Position numbers and translations under genes: made by a program. Positions 4,561-5,451 of a stretch of 5,451 bases of DNA are shown here, in pieces. The first letter of the stretch is position 1. Every line of letters starts with the position of its first letter. The stretch comes from Oscillospiraceae bacterium. Its GTDB lineage: Bacteria; Bacillota; Clostridia; Oscillospirales; Acutalibacteraceae. Location of the stretch: positions 1 through 5,451 of the forward strand of contig WRDE01000167.1 of assembly GCA_009783605.1 (NCBI GenBank). The letters are read 5' to 3'. Below the pieces are notes generated by a model. It saw only the letters and a program-made list of their open reading frames with translations. It did no database searches and was not told where the DNA came from.

Positions 4561-5451
4561 ATGAAAATCAACGGCAAAAAGCTCCTCGCGTTCTTCTTTG
4601 CAACCGTCATGCTGGTCAGCATGCTGCCGGCGTTCAACGCGGCTGCCGACGAGATTGACTATGTACCGCAGAAACGCATCGACTGGATCGGGGATTATCC
4701 GCTTCAGGTGACCAAGATCGGGCCCAACGGCGATGAATTATGGGACGATATCTTCAACTGGAAAACCCTCGAGAGCGGCAATCCCGATCTGCTCGCGTCT
4801 GAATTGGATCCCGCGCAGCTCTTCCTGGAGATCGAATTCAGCTTTCTCATCCGGGACGGGGACGGCAAGGATATCGGTGCCGACGGTTATGCCGCCATGA
4901 CGCCTATCGACCCGCGCTTTAACCTCCGTGACAGCATCGGCGGCGGGGACGATGAACGGCGTTATTCGCTGGAATTCACCCACGCAGCCTCGCCCTTTGC
5001 ATACGGCGCCAATACCATCTCCATGCCAATGATCGATGTGTTGAAATGGAAGACCCCGGACAATCCGCCCAAGGTTGAGGTTAAGGTAAACGGCGTGGAG
5101 ACGACCGATTTCGACGCGGGCACAAACGGCGGCGAGGACAACGGCGCCGACAACGACCGGGTGATCGAATGGAATGACCTGGCCCAGGCCCGTTTCAGCA
5201 TGAAATCGTGTAAAGAACCGGAAAGCATTTATTATACGACGCATATCGAGTTCACCGTGACCAAATTCCAGATCACCCACTATGTCGACGCGTCCACCCT
5301 GCCCAGCGTGGACGAAGTGACCGTATCGCCCGCCGAGGTCAGTGTGGTGAAAGGCGGCACCCAGCCCTTTGCCGCAGAGGTAACGGGACCAAACAATCCG
5401 TCCCAGTCGGTGACCTGGAGAGTGGCCGGAAATACCAGCACCACGACGAGA
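4561..5451 (+). CDS. Secreted protein with novel N-terminal domain and bacterial Ig-like (Big_2) domain (partial)
   Basis: The frame is open from ATG 4561 to the right edge, giving 297 residues with no stop. Residues 1-29 form a classic signal peptide (MKINGKKLLAFFFATVMLVS, then a turn and AAA before D30). Residues 30-245 are acidic, aromatic and beta-rich (e.g. LFLEIEFSFLIRDGDGKDIG, 87-106), with an Asp/Gly/Asn-rich loop at 184-200; I do not recognise this domain. From about 251 the sequence VDEVTVSPAEVSVVKGGTQP followed by FAAEV and QSVTWRVAG is the hallmark of Big_2/BID_2 Ig-like domains of surface adhesins and wall proteins. More Ig-like domains, and perhaps a dockerin-like or anchoring tail, are expected beyond the edge. 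The ribosome binding site AGGAAG (4545-4550) lies 10 nt before the ATG. The gene is GC-rich, with a long antisense open frame that is only a shadow. It diverges from the GLUG/dockerin gene, itself exported, suggesting a surface-protein locus. Confidence 0.88.
   Translation, partial: MKINGKKLLAFFFATVMLVSMLPAFNAAADEIDYVPQKRIDWIGDYPLQVTKIGPNGDELWDDIFNWKTLESGNPDLLASELDPAQLFLEIEFSFLIRDGDGKDIGADGYAAMTPIDPRFNLRDSIGGGDDERRYSLEFTHAASPFAYGANTISMPMIDVLKWKTPDNPPKVEVKVNGVETTDFDAGTNGGEDNGADNDRVIEWNDLAQARFSMKSCKEPESIYYTTHIEFTVTKFQITHYVDASTLPSVDEVTVSPAEVSVVKGGTQPFAAEVTGPNNPSQSVTWRVAGNTSTTTR

Noticed and set aside
4738..5280. 180-residue minus-strand open frame
   Set aside because: It is antisense to the signal-peptide and Big_2 protein, which has a proper start, ribosome binding site and recognisable domain. 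The antisense frame has no ribosome binding site and comes from GC-rich codons.
1..5451. CRISPR array, tRNA, rRNA, transposon ends
   Set aside because: No regularly spaced repeats, cloverleaf-like segments, rRNA signature stretches or transposase coding were seen on either strand.

Overview
The window looks like chromosomal DNA from an anaerobic Gram-positive bacterium of the class Clostridia, perhaps Oscillospiraceae or a relative. The clues are strong AGGAGG-type ribosome binding sites, sigma-A-like promoters, a lipobox lipoprotein, a GLUG-repeat surface protein ending in a dockerin-like duplicated module, a bacterial Ig-like (Big_2) secreted protein, a cobalamin-binding radical SAM enzyme, and tiny Cys- or Gly-rich proteins of the sort common in spore formers. 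The taxonomic call is inference. No rRNA, tRNA, CRISPR array, transposase or integrase was seen.

Layout. (1) 1-501, minus: N-terminal 167 residues of a B12-binding radical SAM protein, running off the left edge. (2) 502-690: divergent promoter region. (3) 691-2014, plus: a two-gene set, a membrane-anchored protein with a Pro/Thr-rich stalk and a lipoprotein, both probably displayed outside the membrane. (4) 2039-2824, minus: three very small genes: a 69-residue protein with 14 cysteines, a 60-residue helical protein and a 26-residue single-helix protein. The last is followed by a canonical intrinsic terminator. (5) 2841-4309, minus: a secreted GLUG-repeat beta-solenoid protein with a C-terminal dockerin-like pair, followed by its own hairpin terminator. 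(6) 4310-4560: a second divergent region with two good promoters. (7) 4561-5451, plus: the start of a large secreted protein, cut off inside its first Ig-like domain.

The main theme is the cell surface: four of the eight genes encode exported or membrane-anchored proteins. The two points most worth following are the minus-strand microprotein cluster, which includes a 26-residue gene below usual annotation cut-offs, and the GLUG/dockerin gene. In that gene an AT-rich solenoid is joined to a GC-rich dockerin-like tail, and both calcium loops of the tail deviate from the canonical motif in the same way.
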